Source: Desulfobulbus oligotrophicus
Lineage (GTDB): Bacteria; Desulfobacterota; Desulfobulbia; Desulfobulbales; Desulfobulbaceae
NCBI RefSeq assembly: GCF_016446285.1
Contig: NZ_CP054140.1
Coordinates: 2,337,501 to 2,401,500, forward strand
Reading direction: 5' to 3'
DNA: 64,000 nucleotides
The notes under the pieces are model-generated. The model was given only the letters and a program-made list of their open reading frames with translations. It made no database searches and was not told where the DNA came from. Made by a program: the position numbers and the translations under genes. Shown one piece after another: positions 52,626 through 60,941 of this stretch (positions are counted from its first letter, which is position 1; each line of letters starts with the position of its first letter).

Positions 52626-54104
52626 ATGAACGTCGATCTGCAGGCCCTCTCGGCCACACACAACCTCCGCCGGGGCAACGGCCGCTTCGTCGGTCCCTGC
52701 CCGAAATGCGGCGGCAGCAGCACCTCAGACAAGTTCGTTATCCGCGACGATGGCGGTTTCAAGTGTTATGGTTGTGGTTTTAAGGGCGATATCATCACCT
52801 GGCTGCGGGAGATCGACGGAAAAACCTGCGCCGAGGCCCACGAAGCAGCCGGACAGGAATGCCGGGCCGGCAGTTGCGCGGTGCGCGGCACCTGCAGGCT
52901 GGGCAACGGCAGCGGCCGCCAGCAGCGCCGGGCCCGGAGCGTTGCCCCCGTACCCACGCCCCGGATGCAGCAGGTTGCGCGGGTGGTGTCCAAGTCCCCG
53001 GCCCAGACCTGGCTGGCCTGGGCCGCGGGCTTGGCGGATGAGGCCAGCGTCAAACTCAGCGCCCAGGCGGATCATCTGGCCTGGCTGGCCGGGCGGGGCC
53101 TCGATGCGCTCGCGGTCAAGCGGTTCGCCCTCGGCTGGCTCAGTCACGATCGGCGCGTCAAGAGGGCCGATATCGGCCTGCCCCCCAAAGAGGGCAAGGA
53201 CAGGCTGTGGGTGCCCGGCGGGCTGGTGATCCCCATTGTCGGGATCACCGGCCAACTCCATCGCCTCCGGATCCGCCGCACCCCTGAAAGCCGGGAACGT
53301 TTCTTGCCTGACCGCAAATACATCTGGATCGAGGGCAGCGGCAACGAGCCCTTGGTCATCCGCTCCACCTGCGGCCCGAGCCGAGGCGTGGTGGTGGTCG
53401 AGGCGGAACTCGATGCCATGGCCGTGGCCGTGGCCCATACGGGTGTGACGGTCATCTCCCTGGGGACGGTGGCCGGCGGCATGCCCGAGTGGCTGCACCG
53501 GGAGTGTGCCGCTGCCCCTATCATCCTGGTTGCCCTCGACGCCGATCCTGGGCGTGAAGCCAAGGCCGGGGCCGGTCCCAAAGCGATTGCCTCCTGGACC
53601 AACACCTATCGCCATGCCAAGTTCTGGCCGGTACCCGCGGGCAAGGATCCGGGTGACTACGTCAGCGACCATGGCGGCGATCTCCGCGCCTGGATCGAGG
53701 CGGGTCTCCCGGCGATGGTTGCCAAATCCGCACCTGTCGCAGCTTCGTCTCAGGATCTGCCTTTACCCCTGGACGCTGGTCGAGAGGGGGGCCGGGGGTT
53801 GGTGGTTACCAAGGAGACAGTAAGTCGACCATTGATATCGCCCGCGTCAATCGCGGGCCCCCTTTCGCCGATGACGATTTTTATCGACCGGCTACGCCGG
53901 GAAAACGGCGAGATTTGGCGGGGGCGGCATGAACTGGCGGTCCGTTATCGTGGGCCGCAAGTCGCCACGCCCGACGCACTGGCCCGGCGGGCACAGATAA
54001 CCAGCGACCTCTATGGCGGCGGCGAAGTTGCTTGGCTGCTGGAGCTGCTGCCCCCGGGCAGGTACGCAGCGGCGGCGTTGGAATCGTTTTTCAGGGGGGC
54101 GTGA
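52626..54104 (+). CDS. phage primase: CHC2 zinc finger and Toprim domain
   Basis: 492 residues from the ATG at 52626, with GGAG upstream. Zinc finger with C25/C28 (CPKCGG) and C47/C50 (CYGCGFKGD). Toprim follows with VVVVEAELDAMAVAVAH and LVALDADPGRE, and KDPGDY later. It primes DNA synthesis with the D5-type helicase. The C-terminal ~120 residues are a separate helical tail. A shorter upstream ATG at 52617 also exists. Confidence 0.88.
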   Translation: MNVDLQALSATHNLRRGNGRFVGPCPKCGGSSTSDKFVIRDDGGFKCYGCGFKGDIITWLREIDGKTCAEAHEAAGQECRAGSCAVRGTCRLGNGSGRQQRRARSVAPVPTPRMQQVARVVSKSPAQTWLAWAAGLADEASVKLSAQADHLAWLAGRGLDALAVKRFALGWLSHDRRVKRADIGLPPKEGKDRLWVPGGLVIPIVGITGQLHRLRIRRTPESRERFLPDRKYIWIEGSGNEPLVIRSTCGPSRGVVVVEAELDAMAVAVAHTGVTVISLGTVAGGMPEWLHRECAAAPIILVALDADPGREAKAGAGPKAIASWTNTYRHAKFWPVPAGKDPGDYVSDHGGDLRAWIEAGLPAMVAKSAPVAASSQDLPLPLDAGREGGRGLVVTKETVSRPLISPASIAGPLSPMTIFIDRLRRENGEIWRGRHELAVRYRGPQVATPDALARRAQITSDLYGGGEVAWLLELLPPGRYAAAALESFFRGA

Positions 54105-54106
54105 CC

Positions 54107-55270
54107 ATGGCCGCCGAAGCAAAAAAAGCGCGCCGCATGACTCGCCCCGGCCGGAAGTTGGCGGCGGTCTCGGCCCGGTGCCCGATCACCAGCGGGCACC
54201 CGACCAAAATGACCAGGGCTGGGTTTGAGCGGGCCTGCGCCGCCCATCGGGAGCGCGCCCGGTCGGAACGCGCCGATGTTATGGCGGTGATGACCATACG
54301 CCGCGCCATGGATGCCTGTGCCTCTTGCCAGGGGATGCCGCCGGAGCTGGAGATTGTCGCGTTGGCCGATATGCGCGGAGTGATTGCGGATTGCGCGATG
54401 GGTTCGAAAAATCACCGGGAAATACAACCAAAAAAACAACCGGAGGTGGATGAGATGCAAAAACGGAAAAAGGAGTGTGGCGGCTGCGGAAAAAACAGGG
54501 CTGTAACAATGTGCAGCGGAGAGTTGCTGTGCTCAAGTTGCGCGTCCGTGGCCGGATCGGTGAGCAACCGTCTGGAAGCTGTGGCCCGGCTGGTGGTGCA
54601 GCGCGGCATGGCGGAGAAGATGATTGGTCTGCTGGTGGCTCAAAAAGACCCAGGCTGGTTGATGGAGGTGGCGGCGCTTTTCCTGCCCGAGGAGCAGGTG
54701 GAGGTCAAAGTGAAAAACGAAATCTTGGAAGATATCGCCAAGGCGGTCGGCTACACGGGCGATATCGGCGAGGGGTTGATCGTCGCGGTGGAAATGGCAG
54801 TAGCCGTGCCGAAAGATGTGATCCGGGCACTGGGCTGCGCGGAAGGAAATTGGGTTGAGGCCGCCATCCACACCGCGGCCCTGCTTGAGGATAGCCAGGA
54901 GACCGAGCGGCTACTGTATACCGACAATGCGATGGTGGCAGGGGCGCTTGAAAAGATGCGTGAGCGGTATGAGGCCATGCGAGATATGCACAACTTGCTG
55001 GCCGACCGGGTTGAGGAGCTGGAAAAAGCCCTGGCCCTTAAACATAACATCCTGCGGGACATCGCGGTGCTGGTTGGTGGCGATCCGGATTATTACGATG
55101 AGCTGCCGAAACTGGTTGCCGATCTGCTCAAAGCGAGCATCACCACAAATGTCGGCAACAGCCGCCCCTCGGTGGACGGTCACCTGCTCGACCTGGCCCT
55201 GGATGCCATGCGCGGCCATATCACCGGGCTGGATCCCGATCGGATCGCGGTTCTGCGCGAGGCGGTATGA
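54107..55270 (+). CDS. zinc-ribbon, coiled-coil phage protein, unknown
   Basis: 387 residues from the ATG at 54107. A basic N-terminus is followed by a zinc ribbon (CGGCGKN ... CSSC, ~124-143) and a long helical region. Coiled-coil stretches (KMRERYEAMRDMHNLLADRVEELEKALALKHNIL) lie near the end. No known enzyme motif. It overlaps the primase end by its position and the next start by ATGATG. It may be a replication or DNA-binding accessory factor. Confidence 0.55.
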   Translation: MAAEAKKARRMTRPGRKLAAVSARCPITSGHPTKMTRAGFERACAAHRERARSERADVMAVMTIRRAMDACASCQGMPPELEIVALADMRGVIADCAMGSKNHREIQPKKQPEVDEMQKRKKECGGCGKNRAVTMCSGELLCSSCASVAGSVSNRLEAVARLVVQRGMAEKMIGLLVAQKDPGWLMEVAALFLPEEQVEVKVKNEILEDIAKAVGYTGDIGEGLIVAVEMAVAVPKDVIRALGCAEGNWVEAAIHTAALLEDSQETERLLYTDNAMVAGALEKMRERYEAMRDMHNLLADRVEELEKALALKHNILRDIAVLVGGDPDYYDELPKLVADLLKASITTNVGNSRPSVDGHLLDLALDAMRGHITGLDPDRIAVLREAV

Positions 55271-55512
55271 TGAGCATCAGGCGATTGAAAATCAAGGATG
55301 AACTGCATTACCGCCGGGGGTATACCCACGCCAGTTGTGGCGGTTGCGACCACTATGTCCCGGATTCGCTGTGCGCCGACGGGGAGTTGTGGGATGCTCC
55401 GCGCTGCCGGATAATCGGGGTGAAGCGTGGTCGGTTGTTTCGGATTAATGACAACAATATCTGTGATCGGTATGACAATACCGAGAACATAAAAAGGTGC
55501 CGGGGATGGTAG
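55267..55512 (+). CDS. small Cys-rich phage protein
   Basis: 81 residues with five cysteines (CGGC, LCADG, RCRI, ICDRY) that could bind a metal. Start ATGATG overlaps the preceding stop. No family recognised. Confidence 0.5.
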   Translation: MMSIRRLKIKDELHYRRGYTHASCGGCDHYVPDSLCADGELWDAPRCRIIGVKRGRLFRINDNNICDRYDNTENIKRCRGW

Positions 55513-56009
55513 GGATGATCACAGCTAAAGAGACGGCCATGGCCGCCACCCAAGAACTGATCGAGCAGGAGTGCTATCACATCCGCGACCTGCTCCTGGA
55601 GAAAAACAGGAAATACGGCGACAGCGCCTTGTCTCCGCTGCGGGTGTTCAGCCGGGCCGATGCGGTCGAGCAGATCAAGGTGCGCATCGACGACAAGCTT
55701 TCCCGCATCGTCAGTGGCCAGGCCGACGATATCGAGGATACCACCCTGGACCTGATCGGCTACCTGATCCTCCTGCGGGTGGCGATGCGCCGGGAGTGGA
55801 TCGCCGAGCAGTTCACCCGCTCCGAGCAGGCCCCGGCCGGCCCCTCGATCATCACCGATCCGGAGGACGAATGGACGCCCGTCGAGCCCGAGGACGGCGC
55901 GGTCGGAGCTCCGGCCGTCAAGCGGCGTATCGGGAACCTCGGCTGCCTGGTCCGGTCCAAGGGCCGCCCCGGCGATATCTGCGGCGGCGTGGATGGGGCC
56001 ACCACCTGA
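55506..56009 (+). CDS. DUF1599 (Nmad1) family phage protein
   Basis: 167 residues from the ATG at 55506 (55515 is an alternative). It has the DUF1599 core LLEKNRKYGDSALSPLRVFSRADAVEQIKVRIDDKLSRI and DDIEDTTLDLIGYLILLRVAM. The family is named nucleotide-modification-associated domain 1, because members often sit by base-modification genes. A role in phage DNA modification is inferred only. Confidence 0.72.
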   Translation: MVGMITAKETAMAATQELIEQECYHIRDLLLEKNRKYGDSALSPLRVFSRADAVEQIKVRIDDKLSRIVSGQADDIEDTTLDLIGYLILLRVAMRREWIAEQFTRSEQAPAGPSIITDPEDEWTPVEPEDGAVGAPAVKRRIGNLGCLVRSKGRPGDICGGVDGATT

Positions 56010-56017
56010 TACCCGCC

Positions 56018-56854
56018 ATGACCGCCGAACCCGAAGTCTTCAAGAGCCGCAAGGAGGCCCATACCAGGCTGAGCATGGACGAAGAGAGATTCAAAAAACT
56101 GCTTGATCGTGCGGTCGGCCGGGACAAATCAGAGCTGATACTGGTGCGTGATGTGCACGTCACGGCCATGGAGGCCTACGGAAAAGCGCCAACCCGGCAG
56201 ACCAAGGATAACTGGGACGCGGCCCGGTCAGCCCTCGAAGAGACCGTGGAGAGGCTGCTTGCCAAATACCTGCCCGATGAGCAGCCGCCGCCCGAAGGTG
56301 AGCGCTTCGCCAACCGCAAACAGGCTCTCAACTGGCTGAGGGCCCAGGGGTACAAGGTCAGCCAGGGCAAATTCTATCAGGATTGCGAGGCCGGGTTTCC
56401 GGCTCTCCATCGGGACGGCACGGTCAGCCGGTACCAGGTGATGCAGTATGGTCAGCAGGTCGATGTCTCGACGCGGTCCGAGACCCGGTTCGACCAATCG
56501 GCCCGGCGCGAGGATCTGGAGATCCGCAAGCTGGAGGCCGAGGTCAGGGAAAAGGAGTCCAAGGCCCGCCGCGAGGATAGCCGCTGGCTGCTCAAGGAGG
56601 ATGCCTGGGCCGCGGTCGCCGCCCTACTCTCCACCCTGCAGGACGGTATTTACCACCATTTGCACGAAGGCCAGGGGCTGCTGGTGCACCTGGCCGGCGG
56701 CACCCCGGACCGCGAGCCCGAGGTCTGTGAGGCGATGATGGAGCTGGTCGGCAAGGCTTTTAACGAGTTGGCCGGGGAGCGCCTCGAGGGGACCTTTGTC
56801 GAGGACATTGCGGACGAATCAACAATCGGAGAGGATGGTGACGATGTTGAATGA
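56018..56854 (+). CDS. terminase small subunit-like protein (Nu1 type)
   Basis: 278 residues from the ATG at 56018. An N-terminal helical domain is followed by a winged-helix-like part (FANRKQALNWLRAQGYKVSQGKFYQDCEAGFPALHRDGTVSRYQVM). A charged coiled coil (DLEIRKLEAEVREKESKARRED) and a helical end follow. This is the Nu1-like layout expected before a GpA-type large terminase. It should recognise the phage packaging site. Pattern-based call. Confidence 0.62.
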   Translation: MTAEPEVFKSRKEAHTRLSMDEERFKKLLDRAVGRDKSELILVRDVHVTAMEAYGKAPTRQTKDNWDAARSALEETVERLLAKYLPDEQPPPEGERFANRKQALNWLRAQGYKVSQGKFYQDCEAGFPALHRDGTVSRYQVMQYGQQVDVSTRSETRFDQSARREDLEIRKLEAEVREKESKARREDSRWLLKEDAWAAVAALLSTLQDGIYHHLHEGQGLLVHLAGGTPDREPEVCEAMMELVGKAFNELAGERLEGTFVEDIADESTIGEDGDDVE

Positions 56855-57038
56855 CGATATCCTGGTGGGGATGAAGGAAATCTGCTGTTTTTTGCGGGTG
56901 AGCCGCCGGGTAGTCAACCGGTGGATGAAAGAATATCCCGACATGCCTATCGTCAAGGACGGGCAAAGGATGGCGGTTGCCGGCGACCTGGCGGAATGGC
57001 AACGCCGGCACATCAAGCGAAGAACCGTAAGCCGGTAG
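56835..57038 (+). CDS. small HTH protein, Nu1/excisionase type
   Basis: 67 residues from the ATG at 56835, overlapping the small terminase end. MKEICCFLRVSRRVVNRWMKEYPDMPIVKDGQRMAVAGDLAEWQRRH is a winged HTH of the MerR/Nu1/excisionase class. It could be a second packaging DNA binder or a regulator. Confidence 0.62.
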   Translation: MVTMLNDDILVGMKEICCFLRVSRRVVNRWMKEYPDMPIVKDGQRMAVAGDLAEWQRRHIKRRTVSR

Positions 57039-57105
57039 CAGAACCAGTGAAGGCGACCAATACATGGAGAGGGTGATGGGGTGCCGCGCGACGTCACCTG
57101 CGACT

Positions 57106-57834
57106 TCAGCTTTGACCCGCTTTCTCCGCCAGGGCCGCCTCGATCTCGCGCTGAATATCAGCCACAGTGGACAATGGGTCGAGCGATGTGCTGATCGGTC
57201 GGCCGATAACCACATAATCCGCCCCGTTGCGAATAGCTTCTTTGGCAGTGGCTACCCGTTTCTGGTCATCGTCCTTAATTTCATCGATATTTGCACCAGG
57301 TCGGATTCCAGGAGTAACAATGACGAAGTTTTGCCGAATGTTGGAACGTAATTTTCCAGCTTCTTTGGCCGAGGACACTACCCCGTCGCAGCCGAGATCG
57401 ATTGCTTTTTTAGAACGCATCAGCACCAGATCTTCAACAGTCCCGGTGAACCCCATATCCATCATGTCGGATTCGTCAAAACTGGTCAACACGGTAACCG
57501 CTAATATCTTCAGGCCGTTTTTATGCTTCACTGCCGCCTTGATGATAGGGTCGTTGCCATGAATGGTGGCAAAGGTCACTTTCTTATTTTTAAGCTGCTG
57601 TACAGCCAGGTTGACGGTTTCCGGGATGTCGAAAAACTTAAGATCAACCATCACTTTGTTGCCCCGCCCGACGATGTGATCGATCACCGGCCACCATCCT
57701 GCGAGAAACAACTGTAAACCAACTTTGAAAAACTTAATTTTTCCGTCCAGCTTTTCTACCCATTCCTTGGCCTTTTCTGGTTCGGAAAAGTCGAGGGCGA
57801 AAATAATACGTTCGTTCAGCGGGATATCGTTCAT
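57106..57834 (-). CDS. pyrF: orotidine-5'-phosphate decarboxylase
   Basis: 242 residues, complete. The catalytic DxKxxD is VMVDLKFFDIPETV; N-terminal ALDFSEPEKA and VTPGIRP and VIGRPIS complete the OMP-binding site. It converts OMP to UMP, the last step of pyrimidine synthesis, in the cytoplasm. It is leftward in a rightward packaging block and looks host-like in base use, lower in GC than its neighbours. The ATG at 57834 has no clear ribosome site. It lies between the small and large terminase genes. Confidence 0.93.
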   Translation of the reverse strand: MNDIPLNERIIFALDFSEPEKAKEWVEKLDGKIKFFKVGLQLFLAGWWPVIDHIVGRGNKVMVDLKFFDIPETVNLAVQQLKNKKVTFATIHGNDPIIKAAVKHKNGLKILAVTVLTSFDESDMMDMGFTGTVEDLVLMRSKKAIDLGCDGVVSSAKEAGKLRSNIRQNFVIVTPGIRPGANIDEIKDDDQKRVATAKEAIRNGADYVVIGRPISTSLDPLSTVADIQREIEAALAEKAGQS

Positions 57835-58017
57835 AGTCTATAAAGCGTTTGCGGAAAAGAGTGTTGCGCCCAAATAGGCAGAGGATTATCGGTCTTTCTA
57901 GTCAAAAACCTTTTGAAAGTAAACAAAAAAGGCATGATAGCCTTGACAAGGACGCACCTCCACCTCTCCCTTTGATGGCGGTTTTTTTGCGTCCACAGCA
58001 CAGCATGGCCCTTGCCT

Positions 58018-58107
58018 GGGCGGTGGTATGCGAGGGGGTTCGTCCCCACAGGTTCCTGTATCCTGGTTGCTAACCCGCATATCACCGCCCTTTTTGTGTT
58101 TAGCAAC
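58018..58107 (+). ncRNA. candidate structured RNA with long stem and T-run
   Basis: GGGCGGTGGTATGCG (58019-58033) pairs with CGCATATCACCGCCC (58076-58090) over 15 bp with one G-T pair, followed directly by five T. Inside are a GGGGG/CCCC hairpin and CAGG/CCTG. A second inverted pair GTTGCTAA (58066-58073) and TTAGCAAC (58100-58107) overlaps, so two folds compete. This could be a terminator, attenuator or a regulatory RNA of P4/C4 type. Confidence 0.45.
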
Positions 58108-58145
58108 GCGGAGGGTGGTTTCTTCCACTTTACAGGAGAAACGCC

Positions 58146-58277
58146 ATGAGTAACCCCGCCGGCAGTCCCGGCGGGCGGGGAGGTGCGGTGACCCGGTCCG
58201 GAAGGGGCCGGAAAGCGCCCCTTAAAAAACCTGTCAAGGTACAATCGAGCACAATAACGCACAATCGAGCACAATAA
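58146..58277 (+). CDS. possible 43-residue basic peptide
   Basis: ATG at 58146 with AGGAG 6 bp upstream. The product starts MSNPAGSPGGRGG and is very basic; its end runs into the 10-bp repeats. No family recognised. Confidence 0.35.
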   Translation: MSNPAGSPGGRGGAVTRSGRGRKAPLKKPVKVQSSTITHNRAQ

Positions 58278-58310
58278 CGCACAATCGAGCACAATAACGC
58301 ACAATTCAGC
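58241..58310. repeat. seven 10-bp ACAAT repeats before large terminase
   Basis: Units ACAATCGAGC and ACAATAACGC alternate exactly every 10 bp at 58241 to 58291, then ACAATTCAGC at 58301. The ACAAT core thus lies on one face of the helix. It is 122 bp before the terminase start. A binding array for terminase or a regulator is a plausible reading. Confidence 0.8.
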
Positions 58311-58431
58311 CCAGGCCCAAAACAAGGGGTATGATAGCGCCAGGTCGCCGTCATCCCCTTGAACCCGCCCCCCCCCGCCTCCGGGGTCTTTTCCTGCAAG
58401 GGTGTGACGGCGCATCAACACTTCCTTCTAT

Positions 58432-60408
58432 ATGGTCTCTTTCAAGGGACATGGATCGAAACCGATGCCGGCAGCCGTCACTACCCCACAGCAAACCCGC
58501 CTGGTGCCCCGCACCATCCCTCTGCCGTCTTTCCTTCCAGCCCGCGTCCGCCGGATGCTTTCCGGACGTACGGTGGGCTCGGATCGCCAACCGGTAATCA
58601 CCCTGCCGGAACAGGTCCGCCGCGTTCTCCGCCAACCTGAAAAAATCTCCGTGGCCGATCACGCCCTCAAGTACCGCGTCGTCACCGATGGCGCCCATGA
58701 GGGCAGCTGGCGGCACGAGTACGCCCCCCACACCGTCAAAATCATGAACACCTTCGGTGAGTCCTGGGTCCGAGAGATTTGGTTTTGCGCCGTTGAGCAG
58801 AGCGGCAAAACAAACACCATGCTCAACTGCATGCAATGGGCTATCGACTGCGCGCCGGGTAATGTTTTTTATCTCATGCCCAGCGAGGATGCCTCGAAAA
58901 AGATCGTCGGCAAAAAAATCAAGCCGATGCTGGTCAAGTCGCCCAAGTTGAAAAAACTGGTCTCAACCCGGCAGGACGATACCACCATGACCTGCATCTC
59001 GCTGCGCAACGGCGTCGAAATCTTCCCGGCCCATGCCAACAGCGCCACTTCCATGGCCACCTGGTCGGCCAAATACTGCTTTGGCGATGAGGTCGACAAG
59101 TACCCGCTGCTGACGGGCAAGGAAACCGACCCGATCACCCTGATCAAAAAGCGCAACCGGATCTACCGGGGCCGCTACAAACGCTTTTTTGCCTCGACCG
59201 CCGCTGAAAAATTCATTTACACCGCCGGCGTGCTCAAATGCCACCAGATTTGGGAGTGGCGTCTCCGTTGTCCGGACTGCGGTCAGCTGGTCAAGATGGA
59301 TGCCGAGCATCTCGCTCTGGCCGAAGGGGCCACCCCGGAGTCGGTGGAGCTGAACGGCTGCGATTATGTCTGTAACGCCTGCGCCTCGGTCTGGGATGAG
59401 GGTAAGCGCCGGGCCGCGATCAAGGCCGGTTGCTGGGTGGCGGTCAAGGGAGCGGACGCGGTCCGTCCGTCTAAGGTCGGTTTTCATCACCGTTCCTGGG
59501 AGTGCCTCGATATCAGCCTGCGCGAAATCGCGGTTGCCTACCTCAAAAGCAAAACCGGCGCGCTGGCCGATAAGCTCGACTGGGCCCACGGCCATGAGGC
59601 CGTCGATTACGTCCACGAGCAGCAGGACCGCAAGGAAGACTACATCCTCCGTTTGGTGGATCCCGATCAGCCCCGCGGAGTGGTGCCGGCCGATACGGCC
59701 TGTGTGTTGCTGCTGGTCGATACCCAGCAGCGCGGCTTTTTTTACCAGGTTTGGGCCTGCGGTTGGGGTCCGGAGGTGAAGACGGCCATGATTGATTATG
59801 GTTATGTCGACCGCTGGCAGCACCTGATCGATCTCGGCCGGCGGGAATGGACCGATGCCGAGGGGAAACAGTTCAGGGTCCGGCGGGGCTACATCGACTC
59901 AGGCGGAGGCACCGATCCTCACAACCGCAAGCACAGCCGCACCTCGGCGGTGTATGAATTCTGCCGCCGCAATCGCCTGTTTCGGCCGATCAAGGGCAAC
60001 AGTCGCCAGGATGAGTTGTTCGTGCCCAAGAAAATCGATTTCTACCCGACCCGCACCGGTAAAAAGGTGCCCATGGTCAACGGCCCCATCCGCTACAACC
60101 TCCAGGTCAACCACTTCAAAGATGAGCTGGCCGACAAACTGATGATCGAACCGGGCAGCCCGGGTGGCATCACCCTGCACGCCGGTGTGGGCAACGATTA
60201 CGCTGCCCAGATGTGCGCCGAATATGCCGATGAGCGAGGCAACTGGCATTGCCCCAGGGGCAAGGCTAATCATCATTGGGATATCGGGGTCTATCTGCGC
60301 GGGGCGATCACCGTCGAGGGCCTGTACAATAAGCGCCGCCCTCGCCCGCAACGCGATGCGGCGGCTGTGGCCATCCCTAAAAAAAGTTTTGTCAGAGGTT
60401 GGAAATGA
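58432..60408 (+). CDS. phage terminase large subunit, GpA family
   Basis: 658 residues. ATPase: Walker A variant AVEQSGKTNT (120-129) and Walker B YCFGDEVDKYP with D219/E220. A zinc-binding pair CPDCG and CNAC follows, then the nuclease part with LLLVDTQQRGFFYQVWACG and later YIDSGGG. It cuts and packages phage DNA. The GpA type is used by lambda-like and other cos phages. A start at 58465 would also work. Confidence 0.9.
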   Translation: MVSFKGHGSKPMPAAVTTPQQTRLVPRTIPLPSFLPARVRRMLSGRTVGSDRQPVITLPEQVRRVLRQPEKISVADHALKYRVVTDGAHEGSWRHEYAPHTVKIMNTFGESWVREIWFCAVEQSGKTNTMLNCMQWAIDCAPGNVFYLMPSEDASKKIVGKKIKPMLVKSPKLKKLVSTRQDDTTMTCISLRNGVEIFPAHANSATSMATWSAKYCFGDEVDKYPLLTGKETDPITLIKKRNRIYRGRYKRFFASTAAEKFIYTAGVLKCHQIWEWRLRCPDCGQLVKMDAEHLALAEGATPESVELNGCDYVCNACASVWDEGKRRAAIKAGCWVAVKGADAVRPSKVGFHHRSWECLDISLREIAVAYLKSKTGALADKLDWAHGHEAVDYVHEQQDRKEDYILRLVDPDQPRGVVPADTACVLLLVDTQQRGFFYQVWACGWGPEVKTAMIDYGYVDRWQHLIDLGRREWTDAEGKQFRVRRGYIDSGGGTDPHNRKHSRTSAVYEFCRRNRLFRPIKGNSRQDELFVPKKIDFYPTRTGKKVPMVNGPIRYNLQVNHFKDELADKLMIEPGSPGGITLHAGVGNDYAAQMCAEYADERGNWHCPRGKANHHWDIGVYLRGAITVEGLYNKRRPRPQRDAAAVAIPKKSFVRGWK

Positions 60409-60941
60409 CCGCCCCGCTCACCGCTCTGCCCGCCAGCATCACCGCCGGCGACTCCATTGCCTGGACGCTGACCCGAGACGATTACCCGGCCGCCGCTGGG
60501 TGGACCCTGTCCTTTGTGTTTATCAATGGCGCGGCAAAGATCGCCATGGCCTCGACTGCCGTCGGCGACCGCCATGCGATTGCGATCGAAGCCGCCACCA
60601 CGGCACTCTATACCCCCGGCAAGTATACCTATGCCGGGTTCGCCGCCAACGGGACTGTGCGGCACACGATCGAGCGCGGCAGCATGGATGTCCTTCCCAA
60701 CCTGGCCGTGCAGTCCACCTATGACGGGCGCGCCTGGTACGACAAGGCCATTGAAGCGCTGGAGGCGGCTATTGCCAGGCGGGCCGACAAGACGCAGATG
60801 TCGCAGGTCCTGCCCAATGGTGTCCAGGTGCAGCACCTGCCGCTGCGGGATCAGATCGAGGCTTTGCGCCAGCTGAAGCAGATCCGGGCAGCGGCCGCCG
60901 GGAAGTGGAAAAAAACGATTACGCCGAGGTTTAAAAATTGA
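60405..60941 (+). CDS. head-region protein, unknown (Ig-like and gpW-like parts)
   Basis: 178 residues; the ATG overlaps the terminase stop. The N-terminal ~100 residues are beta-rich (TALPASITAGDSIAWTLTRDDYPAAAGWTLSFVFING). The C-terminal part is helical (YDKAIEALEAAIARRADKTQMS... LRDQIEALRQLKQIRAAAAG) like short gpW-type head-joining proteins. Its place between terminase and portal fits a head-completion role. Confidence 0.6.
   Translation: MTAPLTALPASITAGDSIAWTLTRDDYPAAAGWTLSFVFINGAAKIAMASTAVGDRHAIAIEAATTALYTPGKYTYAGFAANGTVRHTIERGSMDVLPNLAVQSTYDGRAWYDKAIEALEAAIARRADKTQMSQVLPNGVQVQHLPLRDQIEALRQLKQIRAAAAGKWKKTITPRFKN

Larger units (their letters stand above)
57835..58431. other. non-coding stretch between pyrF and large terminase
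   Basis: 597 bp. It holds the promoter side of pyrF (-), a long RNA-like fold at 58018-58107, a possible 43-residue ORF at 58146 and the 10-bp repeat array at 58241-58310. A phage packaging site (cos or pac) may lie here, since this type of site is often beside the terminase genes. Confidence 0.45.

Noticed and set aside
52725-53672. 315-residue ORF opposite the primase gene
   Set aside because: High GC makes long antisense frames common; the plus strand has zinc finger and Toprim motifs.
57849-58421. Several overlapping ORFs around the repeat array (for example 57831-58421 minus)
   Set aside because: They are made of translated repeats and hairpins (LDCALLCSIVRYCARL) and have no family resemblance.
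58963-59823. 286-residue ORF opposite the large terminase gene
   Set aside because: Shadow of a well-supported terminase; no own ribosome site or motif.
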